Positions 26,328 through 38,019 are shown, counted from the first letter of the stretch. The stretch is 64,000 nt of DNA from Mesorhizobium liriopis (GCF_024053505.1 NZ_JAMXQS010000004.1:1-64000); one strand, 5' to 3'. Program-made: numbers and translations. Notes: generated by a model not told the origin, from the sequence alone.

Positions 26328-27299
26328 TCAGGCGGAGATGTCGATCACGCCGCACTGGCCTTCCTCGCCGCCGAAAGCAAGACGCTGGCCGCCGCTGTCC
26401 CAATTCATCGTCGTCACTGCACCTTTGCCCGCGCGGCGCAACAGCACCTCGCGGCTATCAGTGAAGCGGGCGGCAAGCACCATGCCGTCGGCATAGCCAA
26501 TGGCGACGATATCATCGGAGGGGTGGCAGGAAACGGCGGTCACCATCGTGTCGCCCCGCGTGCCGAGTTCGAGCGGCGCCTTGCCCATCGGGCCGTCCTT
26601 GCCCTGAAATGGCCAGAGGATCGCGGCCGGCGCCCCGGACGAGGCGAGCCAGCGGCCCTTGGCGCTCCATGACAGGCTCTTCACCTTGGCCGGGTAGCCA
26701 GTCATGCGCATGTGCTTGCCGTCGGCCAGCTTCCAGCCGTGCAGAGCATTTTCCTGCATCGCGGTGACGAGGAAGTTGCCGTCGGGCGAGAACGTCACGC
26801 CGGTATGCGCGCCGCCCCATTCCAGTTCGGTCGGCTTGCCCTGCGCGTTCGGGAAATGCAGCGTCGCGCCGTTGTAGCGGGCAACCGCGAGACGCAGCCC
26901 CTTGGGCGCGAAGGCGAGACCTTCGGCCGTGCGCGGATGGGCGAATTCCTTGAGTGTGCCGTCAGCGAGGCGCACCGTGGCGTTGCGCCCGGCAGCCCAT
27001 GCGATGGCACCTTGCGGGCCGGATGCCACGGCGCCGATCCATTTGCGTGGAGTCTCGCCCAGCGTCTCGCTTTCGCCGCCAGCCCTGGTGGCAACGACCT
27101 TGCCGTCCTCGCCGCCTGTCAGAAGGCGCGTGGCTCCGTCGAAGGCCGCACAAAGCAGCCCATCATGAGCCTGCGCCTGCCTGTGTCCATTGTCGAGCCG
27201 ATGAATCGTGCCATCGGCCAATGCGAAGAACGGGATGTCCTGAAGAAACCCGGCGGCCACACAGTGGCCGTCGAGGTCGAGCGGTGCGACTGTGGGCAT
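26328..27299 (-). CDS. WD40 repeat protein
   Basis: This 323-aa protein is made almost entirely of degenerate WD40 repeats, with repeated hydrophobic strands such as GVTFSPDGNFLVTA, LSWSAKGRWLAS and VSCHPSDDIVAIGYADG. They fit a single seven-bladed propeller. It has no signal peptide. It begins 3 bases after the CobW stop codon, so the two are cotranscribed. Pairing of a WD40 protein with a CobW GTPase suggests a role in metal delivery, which is inference. Confidence 0.82.
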   Translation of the reverse strand: MPTVAPLDLDGHCVAAGFLQDIPFFALADGTIHRLDNGHRQAQAHDGLLCAAFDGATRLLTGGEDGKVVATRAGGESETLGETPRKWIGAVASGPQGAIAWAAGRNATVRLADGTLKEFAHPRTAEGLAFAPKGLRLAVARYNGATLHFPNAQGKPTELEWGGAHTGVTFSPDGNFLVTAMQENALHGWKLADGKHMRMTGYPAKVKSLSWSAKGRWLASSGAPAAILWPFQGKDGPMGKAPLELGTRGDTMVTAVSCHPSDDIVAIGYADGMVLAARFTDSREVLLRRAGKGAVTTMNWDSGGQRLAFGGEEGQCGVIDISA

Positions 27300-27302
27300 G
27301 GA

Positions 27303-28391
27303 TCAGGCGCGGCAGGCGTCGAAGGTGCGACGGAGCTTTTCCTCGTCAAGCTCGCGGCCGATGAAGACCAGCCGGCTCTCATGCGCTTCGCCATCCTTCC
27401 AGGGGCGCTGGTGGTCGCCTTCCATGATCATGTGAACGCCCTGAAGCACATAGCGGTCCGGATCGCCCTTGAAGGCGATGATACCCTTGAGGCGGAGGAT
27501 GTTGGGCCCATCGATCTGGGTGATCTTCTCGATCCACGGAAAGAACTTCTTCGGGTCCATTTCGCCGGCGCGCAGGGAAACGGAGCGCACGGAGATGTCG
27601 TGGATGTCCGACACCTCACCGTGGTGATGATGGTGGCCATGATCGTGGCCGTGATGGTCGTGATTGCAGTCCGGGCCGCATTCGTGATCGTGGTCATGAT
27701 GATGATCGTCGGCATCCAGGAAATGCGGGTCGTCTTCGAGAACGCGCTTGAGATCGAAAGCGCCCTGGTCGAGCACGGATTCCAATGCCACGCCCGAGCG
27801 CTCCGTCTTGTGGATACGCGCGGTAGGGTTGATGGCGCGGATCGTAGCTTCGACCTTGGCGAGTTCTTCCGGTGTCACGAGATCGAGCTTGTTGAGCACT
27901 ACCAAGTCGGCAAAGGCGATCTGGTCCTCGGCTTCCTTGGAGTCCTTGAGGCGCAGCGGCAGGTGCTTGGCATCGACCAACGCCACAACCGCATCGAGAC
28001 GCGTCTTCGCGCGCACATCCTCGTCCATGAAGAAGGTCTGCGCGACAGGGGCGGGGTCGGCGAGGCCCGTGGTTTCGACGACGATCGCGTCGAAACGGCC
28101 GGGCCGGCGCATCAGGCCTTCCACTACGCGCACGAGATCGCCGCGCACGGTGCAGCACACGCAGCCATTGTTCATCTCGTAGATTTCCTCGTCGGATTCC
28201 ACGATCAGGTCGTTGTCGATGCCGATCTCGCCGAATTCGTTGACGATCACCGCATAGCGCTTGCCTTGGGTGTTCGAGAGAATGCGGTTCAGAAGCGTGG
28301 TCTTGCCCGAGCCGAGATAGCCGGTCAGTACGGTCACAGGGATCTGGGCGGCAGCAGTGGAGGCTGCGGGAGCGGTTGCGGTCTGGCTCAT
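27303..28391 (-). CDS. CobW/ZNG family GTPase metallochaperone
   Basis: This 362-aa G3E GTPase has Walker A TGYLGSGKTTLL near residue 25, the metal-binding CxCC motif NNGCVCCTVRGD near 75, and a long His/Asp-rich stretch at about 215-255 (DHHHDHDHECG and GHDHGHHHHHG). The CobW C-terminal domain follows. The family delivers zinc or cobalt to client enzymes. The start at ATG 28391 fits the family, and the upstream frame runs into the promoter. It diverges from a marR gene. I saw no Zur-like operator in the gap. Confidence 0.92.
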   Translation of the reverse strand: MSQTATAPAASTAAAQIPVTVLTGYLGSGKTTLLNRILSNTQGKRYAVIVNEFGEIGIDNDLIVESDEEIYEMNNGCVCCTVRGDLVRVVEGLMRRPGRFDAIVVETTGLADPAPVAQTFFMDEDVRAKTRLDAVVALVDAKHLPLRLKDSKEAEDQIAFADLVVLNKLDLVTPEELAKVEATIRAINPTARIHKTERSGVALESVLDQGAFDLKRVLEDDPHFLDADDHHHDHDHECGPDCNHDHHGHDHGHHHHHGEVSDIHDISVRSVSLRAGEMDPKKFFPWIEKITQIDGPNILRLKGIIAFKGDPDRYVLQGVHMIMEGDHQRPWKDGEAHESRLVFIGRELDEEKLRRTFDACRA

Positions 28392-28494
28392 GGGGAAGCG
28401 TCCTTGAGAAACAGGTTGCGCCCATATAGGAGCAGTCGAGCCGCTTTGCACGGCCCTTCTCCTCACTTTGCGAGCCTGCTAACAAATGACAGTT

Positions 28495-28523
28495 CTGTCA
28501 CCGAACTGTCATCAAAGTGTCAT
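28495..28523 (+). promoter_or_regulatory. Triple PHO box (PhoB site)
   Basis: Three 7-bp direct repeats, CTGTCAC (28495), CTGTCAT (28506) and GTGTCAT (28517), are each separated by 4 bases. That is the 11-bp period of PhoB boxes. Ten bases after the third half-site is a weak -10 (TAGGAG, 28534-28539), so activation would be toward the marR gene. The same DNA also holds an inverted TGACAGTT/AACTGTCA (28487-28494 and 28504-28511), a possible MarR operator. Confidence 0.6.
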
Positions 28524-28576
28524 TCAACATTGCTAGGAGCCTAGCCGGCGAAAGAGGTTTCAGGGGCTTCGCAGGA

Positions 28577-29125
28577 ATGGTCAAGGCCAAAGCCAAACGC
28601 AGCGAAACGATCGGTCAGCTGCATGGTGCCGCACGGCTGGTGCGCACGGCACTCGCTTCCCGGTTGAACGGGCACGGTTTTCATGCCGGTCAGGACGGGA
28701 TCATGCTCGCCCTGCATGCCGAGGACGGCCAAACGCCAGGACAACTCGCGGCACGTCTCGGCGTGAAGCCGCCGACGATCACCAAGACCATCAACCGCCT
28801 GAGCGCGCAGGGGCATCTCGAAAAGAAGCCCTCGTCGGAAGACCAGCGCCAATCCAACGTGTTCCTCACCGAAACCGGTCGCGAGGCCATCCGCGACATC
28901 GAGCACGCGGTGAAGAAGACCGAGAAGCAGGCGCTCAAGGATTTCGACAAGAAGGACCGCAAGGCCCTGATGAAGCTGTTGCAGCGCATCGAGGCGAACC
29001 TGACCGATGGCGCGTCCGTCGACGATCACGATGATGACGGCGACGAGCTTTCCGTGCCGCTCGCCATCGCCGCGTCGGAGCTTTCGCAGGCCGAGCAGGC
29101 CGCCGATGCCGACAAGGATGTGTGA
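28577..29125 (+). CDS. MarR family transcriptional regulator
   Basis: This 182-aa regulator has a winged helix-turn-helix at about residues 45-110 (TPGQLAARLGVKPPTITKTINRL) with the DQR wing (SSEDQRQSNVFLTETG). The C-terminal tail is unusually acidic (DDHDDDGDE) and followed by Ala/Glu-rich sequence. The start at ATG 28577 is chosen, since the longer frame from GTG 28517 would begin inside the PHO box. The inverted repeat in its promoter suggests autoregulation, and the PHO box suggests induction under phosphate limitation. Target genes are unknown. Confidence 0.87.
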   Translation: MVKAKAKRSETIGQLHGAARLVRTALASRLNGHGFHAGQDGIMLALHAEDGQTPGQLAARLGVKPPTITKTINRLSAQGHLEKKPSSEDQRQSNVFLTETGREAIRDIEHAVKKTEKQALKDFDKKDRKALMKLLQRIEANLTDGASVDDHDDDGDELSVPLAIAASELSQAEQAADADKDV

Positions 29126-29176
29126 ATCCTTGGGCGCCGGAATTTGATTTTCTCGTTTCCAGTCTCTATGGCCGTC

Positions 29177-29187
29177 TAAACAGTTTA
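29177..29187. promoter_or_regulatory. Palindrome TAAACAGTTTA upstream of the lacI-type gene
   Basis: This perfect 11-bp palindrome lies 28 bases before the proposed CTG start of the LacI-family gene. LacI-family operators are short palindromes of this kind, so it may be an autoregulatory site. It is a single copy. Confidence 0.4.
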
Positions 29188-29215
29188 AATCACGGCCGGA
29201 CTGGGGAGCGGGACA

Positions 29216-30238
29216 CTGGCGCAAAAGATCAAGCTGTCCACCATTGCGGACGCGCTGGGCGTATCCACTGCGACCGTATCGCTGGCGTTGCGCGACAGCG
29301 CGCTGGTGGCCAGCACCACGCGCGAGCGCATCAAGACGCATGCACGCGAGATCGGCTACATCTACAACCGCCGGGCGGCGAGCCTGCGCACGTCGCGGTC
29401 CGGCATTGTGGGCGTCGTGGTGCATGACATCATGAACCCGTTCTTTGCCGAGATTTTGCGTTCGATCGAAACCGAGCTCGACCGCTCCCGGCAGACCTTC
29501 ATCCTGTCAAATCATTATGACGATCTGGAGAAGCAGCGGAACTTCGTGGACACGTTGCTGCAACTGGGCGCGGATGGCGTGATCATGTCGCCCGCCATCG
29601 GTACGCCGCCCGAGGATATCCGCATGGCGGAAGACAATGGGCTGCCCGCCGTGCTCATCGCGCGTGATGTGGAGGGGGCCGCGGTGCCGGCCTTTCGAGG
29701 CGACGACTCCTACGGCACCGCACTCGCCACCCGGCACCTGATCGAGCTCGGCCACACCCGCATCGCCATGGTCGGCGGCACGGACGGCACGTCCACCGGC
29801 CGCGACCGCTATCAGGGTTACAAGAATGCGATGGAAGCGGCAGGACTTTCGGTCGATGCGGCATGGCGCATTCCCGGCCCACGCACCAAGCAAGCGGGCT
29901 TCGATGCGACCGAGCGCTTCCTTTCACTGCCCGGCAAGCCGACGGCGGCCGTATGCTGGAACGATCTATCTGCCATCGGCCTGATGAACGGTCTTTTTCG
30001 GGCTGGCCTCGTGGCTGGTCGCGACGTTTCCGTGATCGGTTACGACGACCTCGAAGAGGCGGCTATCGCCACACCGGCGCTGACCACAGTCTGGAACGGT
30101 CAGCGCGAGGTCGGGCATCGCGCGGCCTCCGCTCTTGTTGCGCGGTTGAACGGTGAGGAGGTCAGCGCCGAGCAGGAACTGATCCATCCCGAACTGCGCA
30201 TCCGCGCCTCGACCGGAAAGCCCCACGAGCGCAACTGA
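29216..30238 (+). CDS. LacI family transcriptional regulator, probable CTG start
   Basis: This 340-aa regulator has the helix-turn-helix IKLSTIADALGVSTATVSLA at about residues 5-24 and a periplasmic-binding-protein-like ligand domain from about residue 60 (SGIVGVVVHDIMNPFFAEI). The helix-turn-helix lies upstream of the first standard in-frame start (TTG 29288), and an in-frame TAA at 29186 limits the extension. CTG 29216 has a GGGGAG site 7 bases before it and gives the N-terminus AQKIKLST usual for the family. It is followed 15 bases later by a hydroxyacid dehydrogenase gene it probably controls. Confidence 0.85.
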   Translation: MAQKIKLSTIADALGVSTATVSLALRDSALVASTTRERIKTHAREIGYIYNRRAASLRTSRSGIVGVVVHDIMNPFFAEILRSIETELDRSRQTFILSNHYDDLEKQRNFVDTLLQLGADGVIMSPAIGTPPEDIRMAEDNGLPAVLIARDVEGAAVPAFRGDDSYGTALATRHLIELGHTRIAMVGGTDGTSTGRDRYQGYKNAMEAAGLSVDAAWRIPGPRTKQAGFDATERFLSLPGKPTAAVCWNDLSAIGLMNGLFRAGLVAGRDVSVIGYDDLEEAAIATPALTTVWNGQREVGHRAASALVARLNGEEVSAEQELIHPELRIRASTGKPHERN

Positions 30239-30253
30239 ACGGAGTTTGCCATC

Positions 30254-31225
30254 ATGACACGCGACATCACGATCCTGGTGCCGGGCAAGCTGCATGAGCG
30301 CGCTCTCGCTCGGCTCCATGAGAATTTCCGGGTGGTCCAGGTGGCGAGCGTCGAGCCGTCTGCGATCACTGCAGAGATCGTTGAACAGACACGCGGCATT
30401 GCCACGAGCTTCTTCGCCATCGATGCCGGTTTGATCGACCGCCTGCCCGAGCTCGAGATCATCGCGAATTTCGGCGTGGGCTATGACAAGGTCGATGCCA
30501 AACACGCCGCCATGCGCCATGTGATGGTGACGAACACGCCGGATGTGCTGACCGAAGAAGTGGCCGACACGGCACTCGGGCTGCTCATCAACACCATGCG
30601 CGAATTCCCGCGTGCGGAAGCCTGGCTGCGCGACAGGCACTGGGAGAAGGAAGGGCCATATCGGCTGACGCCAGGCACGCTGCGCGGGCGGAAGGTGGGC
30701 ATCTTCGGCATGGGTCGGATCGGGCAGGCCATCGCGCGGCGCATCGAGGCGTTCGGATTGCCGGTGAGCTACCACAACCGCCGAGCAATTGAAGCCTCGC
30801 CCTATACCTACTACGACACGCTGGAGGGACTGGCCGAAGCGGTCGATACGCTGATCAACGTCGCACCCTCAACGCCTGAAACGGAGAAGGCGATCGACGC
30901 CTCCGTCCTCAAAGCACTGGGGCCGAGTGGCGTGTTCATCAATATCGGTCGCGGCACGACGGTGGACGAAGCGGCCCTGATCGAGGCGCTCGAGCAGGGC
31001 ACGATCCAGGCGGCAGGGCTCGACGTGTTCGAAAAAGAACCGCATGTGCCTGCGCGACTGCTGGCGCTGCCCAACGCCGTGCTCCTGCCGCATGTGGGCT
31101 CGGCGTCGGTTTGGACGCGGAATGCGATGGCGGATCTGGTGGTGAATAATCTGATCAGCTGGTTCGATGAGGGAAGGGCCCTGACGCCGGTGGCGGAAAC
31201 GCGCGGGGTCCAGGCGAGAGCCTGA
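30254..31225 (+). CDS. D-2-hydroxyacid dehydrogenase (glyoxylate/hydroxypyruvate reductase-like)
   Basis: This 323-aa NAD(P)-dependent enzyme has Rossmann motif GIFGMGRIGQAIA near residue 155. The catalytic triad is visible: Arg in NIGRGTTVDE near 236, Glu in DVFEKEPHVP near 264 and His in LPHVGSAS near 283. It probably reduces glyoxylate or hydroxypyruvate, or oxidises a sugar-derived 2-hydroxyacid. It is in one unit with the LacI-type gene, which suggests induction by a sugar or sugar acid. Confidence 0.9.
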   Translation: MTRDITILVPGKLHERALARLHENFRVVQVASVEPSAITAEIVEQTRGIATSFFAIDAGLIDRLPELEIIANFGVGYDKVDAKHAAMRHVMVTNTPDVLTEEVADTALGLLINTMREFPRAEAWLRDRHWEKEGPYRLTPGTLRGRKVGIFGMGRIGQAIARRIEAFGLPVSYHNRRAIEASPYTYYDTLEGLAEAVDTLINVAPSTPETEKAIDASVLKALGPSGVFINIGRGTTVDEAALIEALEQGTIQAAGLDVFEKEPHVPARLLALPNAVLLPHVGSASVWTRNAMADLVVNNLISWFDEGRALTPVAETRGVQARA

Positions 31226-31245
31226 TCGTTCCGCTCGTCAAACCG

Positions 31246-32019
31246 TCACTCTGCCGCTTCGCGCACTCCGTCTCGCGCCGTCGCATAGGCTCGTGCCGCG
31301 TTGCCGAACGCGCGGAAAATCTGACCCGACGCCTTGTCGCTCGCGGCCCAATATTCTGGGTGCCACTGCACGCCAACGGCAAAGCCCGGTGCGCCGATCA
31401 CGGAAACCGCCTCCACCGTACCATCGCTCGCGACCGCCTCGACCTGCAGCTTGTCCCCCAGCCGGCCGATGCCCTGGCGGTGGACCGAATTCACCTTGAT
31501 TTCCCCCGCCCCGAAAATGCCGGCCAGGCAGCTGCCGGGTTTGATCTCGACACTCTGGCGAATGCCGAAGCGAATATCCTGATCGTCGCTCACCGGTGCC
31601 CGGTGGTCGAGCGCGCCTTCGCGTTCCTGGATTTCAGTCGCAAGCGTGCCGCCGAGTGCGACGTTGAGTTCCTGGATGCCACGGCAGATCGCGAGCAGCG
31701 GCACGCCGCGCGCGATGGCCTTGCGGATCAACGGCAGCGTGGTCGCGTCGCGGTCAGGATCATAGGGACCGTTGGCTTCCGTCGCTTCCTCGCCATAGAG
31801 CGAAGGATGCACATTCGATTTCGAGCCGGTGATGAGAACCCCGTCCACCCGGTCGAGCAGGCCGTCAAGGTCGAGACGATCGCCGAGGGAGGGAAGCACC
31901 AGCGGCAAGACACCGGCACTGGCAATGGCCGCCTCCAAGTATTGCCGGGGTGCTGCATGCCAAACATAGTTGTCGAACTGGCGGACATCGGCGGCGACCG
32001 CGACGAGCGGCTGGGACAT
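31246..32019 (-). CDS. Gamma-glutamyl-gamma-aminobutyrate hydrolase family protein (class I amidotransferase, PuuD-like)
   Basis: This class I glutamine-amidotransferase-fold hydrolase of about 257 aa has its nucleophile Cys in LLAICRGIQELNVALGG and the His/Glu pair in VGVQWHPEYWA. ITGSKSNVHPSLY matches the PuuD substrate loop. PuuD releases GABA from gamma-glutamyl-GABA after a PuuA-type ligase, and two such ligases are in the window, though neither is adjacent. The start at 32019 gives the usual N-terminus (MSQPLVAVAADV). ATG 32052 is also possible, and neither has a clear ribosome binding site. Confidence 0.85.
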   Translation of the reverse strand: MSQPLVAVAADVRQFDNYVWHAAPRQYLEAAIASAGVLPLVLPSLGDRLDLDGLLDRVDGVLITGSKSNVHPSLYGEEATEANGPYDPDRDATTLPLIRKAIARGVPLLAICRGIQELNVALGGTLATEIQEREGALDHRAPVSDDQDIRFGIRQSVEIKPGSCLAGIFGAGEIKVNSVHRQGIGRLGDKLQVEAVASDGTVEAVSVIGAPGFAVGVQWHPEYWAASDKASGQIFRAFGNAARAYATARDGVREAAE

Positions 32020-32187
32020 GGAACAGGCTTTCGCTTGAATGACAGCCTCCATTTAATCCATCGTCCGGAAGCTTTCCAGACAGGCATGTTGGGCCAGCCC
32101 GGGGCTGCTGGACATGGGGGTTTCGCCATGTATTGTCGGGTTCGAGGGATCGACCGCGCGAGGAGAGAGCGCAAGCTCTTGCGGTGA

Positions 32188-33306
<1,119 letters not shown>

Positions 33307-33316
33307 GGTCTGCGAC

Positions 33317-33345
33317 AAGCCCCGGCCACGGCCGGGGCTTTCTTA
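33317..33345 (+). terminator. Rho-independent terminator after takP
   Basis: AAGCCCCGGCC (33317-33327) pairs with GGCCGGGGCTT (33330-33340) to give an 11-bp stem, followed by a short T-rich tail. It separates the takP transcript from the convergent dehydrogenase gene. Confidence 0.8.
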
Positions 33346-34361
33346 CGGGACGACGAGCGTTCGAATTTCACCGCGCGGCGCCGGCTGGCGGATCGCATCG
33401 GAGGCTTCTTCCAGCGTGATCGTCCGCGAGATCAGGGGTTCGACCTTGACCGTCCCACTCGCGATCAATTCCGCTGCCCGAGCATGGGTGAAGGGGTTGA
33501 GGAACGAGGCCTGAAGCCGTACCTCGCGCAGGAGGAGGCCGAGGGGCTCAATCGCGACCCGCGCTTCGGGCGGCAGTACGCCGAGAAGCACGGCCGTGCC
33601 GCCGCGTTTGGTGAGCTTCAGCATCTGCGTGACTGTTTCCGGCACGCCCGCGCATTCGAAAACGGCATCCGCGCCACCGGGAAAAAGGCCGCTTTCGCCG
33701 ATGAGGCGCCTGAGAAAGTCGTCTCCGCTCGGATCGACCGTAGCCGTTGCGCCGATGCTTTGGGCAAGCGCGCGCTTGTCTGCTTGACGTGTCGCCATCA
33801 CCACGCGTGTCGCGCCCGCCAACCTCGCAAGTTGCACGACGAGCATTCCGATCACGCCACCACCGAGCACGATGACTGACGCGCCGGTCTTCAAACCGGC
33901 GAGATCGACGCCATGGATGCAGCAGGCGAGGGGTTCGCAGAAGGCGCCGTGAAGGGGCGGAATGGAGAGCGGCAGCGCATGCGCCTGTGCCTCGGGCACC
34001 AGCGCATAATCCGCGAAACCGCCATCGCGCCGTACGCCGAGGGGCTGAAGGTTCTCACAGAGATTGACCTTGCCCTCACGGCAGGGCGCACAAAGACCGC
34101 AACCGTGGTTGGGGTCCGCCGTGATGCGCTCGCCGACACGGAACCGTGTCACACCGCTGCCCACGCTTTCCACGATGCCCGAGAACTCGTGGCCGAGCGT
34201 CACGGGCGGGCTTGCGCCGAACTCTCCTTTCACGATGTGGCGGTCCGTACCGCAGATACCGCAAGCCTCGACGCGGATCAGAAGATCAAACGGCCCGGGC
34301 GAAGGGCGCTCGACTTCACGCAATGCGATCTTTCCATCTCCCTCGAAGCGAACGGCGCGCA

Positions 34362-34365
<4 letters not shown>
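33343..34365 (-). CDS. Zinc-dependent alcohol dehydrogenase (MDR family, sorbitol/threonine dehydrogenase-like)
   Basis: This 340-aa MDR enzyme has catalytic zinc ligands in GICGTDRH and LGHEFSG. Four structural-zinc cysteines lie in HGCGLCAPCREGKVNLC near residue 95. The NAD-binding GGGVIG is near 170. The substrate is probably a polyol or hydroxyacid. The start overlaps the dctM stop by 4 bases, so it is in the same operon as the TRAP membrane subunits and may generate or use the 2-oxoacid transported. Confidence 0.9.
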
Positions 34366-35875
<1,510 letters not shown>

Positions 35876-35879
<4 letters not shown>

Positions 35880-36481
35880 TGCAGGGGCTTTTCGTAGGCG
35901 AACTCACGCACATAGCCTTGGGAAAGCACCAGCACGCATTTCACGACTTCGGCCACGCCCTGCAGGCCCATCAGCGCGAAGCCGAGCGGGATCATGAGAA
36001 AGACCGGCCAGCGCACGAGCCCGCCGGCATTGAGCGACCCCTCATTGGTCAGCCATGCATGGTAGAACCACGGCCAAGTCAGCCAGACCATCAGGGCGCA
36101 CATCGGCAGGAGGAAGAAGAGCCCGCCGAGAAGGTCGATCCAGGTGCGCGTGCGCTCGCTCACCCAGCCGTAGAAGAGATCCACGCGTACATGCTCGTTG
36201 ACCTTGAGCGTCCACGCGCCACCGAGCATCACCATGCCGGCGAACATGTACCACTGGGATTCCGACAAGGTGTTGGAGTTGTTGCGGTAAAGGTCGAGCA
36301 TGCTGGTGAAGACATGCGTGCCGAGTGCTGCGTCCAATTCCACCAGCGTGCCGGTCGAGTAACGGAAGATTGCGTTGAACGCGCTGACCAGCGCTGAAAA
36401 GAGCACGAGATAAACGGCGACCACCGCAACGCGGCGGCTCAAGCCATCGATCAGGCGCGTGAATGCGAGTGCTGCCCTCAA
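35876..36481 (-). CDS. TRAP transporter small permease (DctQ/TakQ type)
   Basis: This 201-aa protein has four transmembrane helices typical of DctQ (VAVVAVYLVLFSALVSAF and LLGGLFFLLPMCALMVW). A Trp/Tyr-rich loop lies between helices 1 and 2 (SESQWYMFAGMVML). I place the start at TTG 36481 because GGGAGG lies 8 bases upstream. The longer frame to 36583 adds an Arg-rich leader without support. It is first in the dctQ-dctM-dehydrogenase operon. Confidence 0.88.
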
Positions 36482-36681
36482 ACGGCTGTCCTCCCGATCT
36501 GCTTCGCGCCGGCCCGGTCGAGACAGGTCCGCGCATCCTCCGGGGCGCACTATTGCAGGCGACCGGCGCTTTGCAAAGAACACGCGGCCAAACCGTTGCC
36601 GCTTTCAATTGTCAGGCGCTTCATGAAAGATCGGACCGTGGGATCCGGCTTGAGGAGCCGAGGGATTTTGAGAGGGGAAGA

Positions 36682-37764
36682 ATGTTCAAGCGCATGCTTC
36701 TCACCGCTTTCGCGGTGCTGACGGGGCTCGGTTCGGCGATGGCTGCCAACGGGGATGCGGTCGGCGTCGTGCGGGAAGACCAGGCGATGCCCAGCGCCAT
36801 CCTGCGTCAGGACGTGGATTATTCCGTCTATCTGCCGCCGGAATACGACCGCAGGGTACGCTCCTATCCCGTGATCTTCATGATGCATGGCGTGGGCGGG
36901 CGCAGCGAGGACTGGTTCCAGTTCGCCCGCGCCAACCTGATCTTCGACAAGCTCATCGAAAGCGGCAAGGTGCCGCCCTTCATCGCCGTCTCGCCCGAAG
37001 GCCGGCGCGATCCCAAAGACAGTTTCAACACCTATTACATGAACGATGCCGACGGCGCCTTCCGCTGGCAGGACATGTTCGTGCGCGAATTCGTGCCCTT
37101 CGTCGAAAAGCGCTATGGCGGCTTGGGCACCAAGAACGGTCGCGCGATCATCGGCCTTTCCATGGGCGGCTATGCGGCAACTGCCTTGTCGCTGAAATAT
37201 CCCGACCTGTTCGTGGGCGCGGCCGCCCTCAGTGCGGCCTTCCGCACCGAAGACCAGATCACCGCGCTCGACCAAACCGCTTATGATTGGCGCTATGGCA
37301 AAGCTTGGGGCATCGGGCTCGCCGGCAAGGCGCGCATCAACAAGCTTTATCGCGCCAACAGCGTATTCGACCTTGCCAGCGAAGTGCCTGGAAAGAATCT
37401 GGAAAAGACCAGTTTCTACTTCGACTGCGGTTCCGACGACGACTTTTTCGCCGGCAACGCCGCCTTTCACCTGCAACTGCGCAAGCTCGGCGTAAAACAT
37501 CGCTTCATGGTGCGCGAGGGCGGCCATGACTGGACCTATTGGGGCGACGGGCTACCGGAAGCCACTCGGTTTATCGGCGCTCTCTTCCAGAAAGGAATGT
37601 CTCCGGAAGCTCTCAAGCCGTCCAAGCCAGCCTCTGATCTCGTCGCAAGCTCCGACGAGGACCAACCCAAACGCCAGCCGAGCGGTCGACCGACGCTTGC
37701 ACCGATCGAGGCGAAGACGGTCGGTTCGCAAAAGCCCAAGGGCATCAAGGGCGCTGGGTCCTGA
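36682..37764 (+). CDS. Secreted esterase (esterase D / PF00756 family)
   Basis: This 360-aa protein has a Sec signal peptide (about 21 residues, ending SAMAA). Its alpha/beta-hydrolase domain carries nucleophile motif GLSMGGYAATA near residue 158, an Asp in CGSDDDFFA and a His in EGGHDWTYW near 285. A roughly 60-residue low-complexity C-terminal tail (KPSKPAS, KRQPSGRP) follows. Members hydrolyse acyl or feruloyl esters. The start at ATG 36682 has a GAGAGGGG site. It diverges from the TRAP operon across about 200 bases that contain the palindrome CTTTGCAAAG. Confidence 0.85.
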   Translation: MFKRMLLTAFAVLTGLGSAMAANGDAVGVVREDQAMPSAILRQDVDYSVYLPPEYDRRVRSYPVIFMMHGVGGRSEDWFQFARANLIFDKLIESGKVPPFIAVSPEGRRDPKDSFNTYYMNDADGAFRWQDMFVREFVPFVEKRYGGLGTKNGRAIIGLSMGGYAATALSLKYPDLFVGAAALSAAFRTEDQITALDQTAYDWRYGKAWGIGLAGKARINKLYRANSVFDLASEVPGKNLEKTSFYFDCGSDDDFFAGNAAFHLQLRKLGVKHRFMVREGGHDWTYWGDGLPEATRFIGALFQKGMSPEALKPSKPASDLVASSDEDQPKRQPSGRPTLAPIEAKTVGSQKPKGIKGAGS

Positions 37765-38019
37765 AGGAAGTCCAGTGGTGCGTCTTGAGAGACGTTGATG
37801 CCGTCTTCTTGGCGAGCGCCACGCTTGAACACTTTGCCGACCGGTCAAGTGACTTGTATTGGACTTTACGCCAGGCGCTGATCGCACTGCTGCTTGATAA
37901 TTTTTCTCCAAACCGGTTCCGGCAGGCTTGCGGTCTGGGCGTTCCTTCTATCTCCTTGAGCAAAAGGCTTTTTTAAGTCTGGTCTGCCATGTTCGGCATC
38001 GGTCCTCCTGGATTTCACG
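37765..38019. other. Intergenic region without a supportable gene
   Basis: This AT-richer gap separates the esterase and the GGDEF-EAL gene. Short frames exist on both strands (for example 63 codons at 37785-37976), but they have no ribosome binding site or recognisable composition. It probably carries the promoter of the GGDEF-EAL gene. Confidence 0.5.

Noticed and set aside
28392-28494. Zur-type operator upstream of the CobW gene
   Set aside because: I looked for an AT-rich dyad of the Zur type and found none. Only the PHO-type repeats and the TGACAGTT dyad are present.
28492-28506. GTTC-N7-GAAC read as a LexA box
   Set aside because: The alphaproteobacterial LexA site is a direct repeat (GTTC-N7-GTTC), whereas this is an inverted arrangement. 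The 11-bp direct repeats explain the sequence better as a PHO box.
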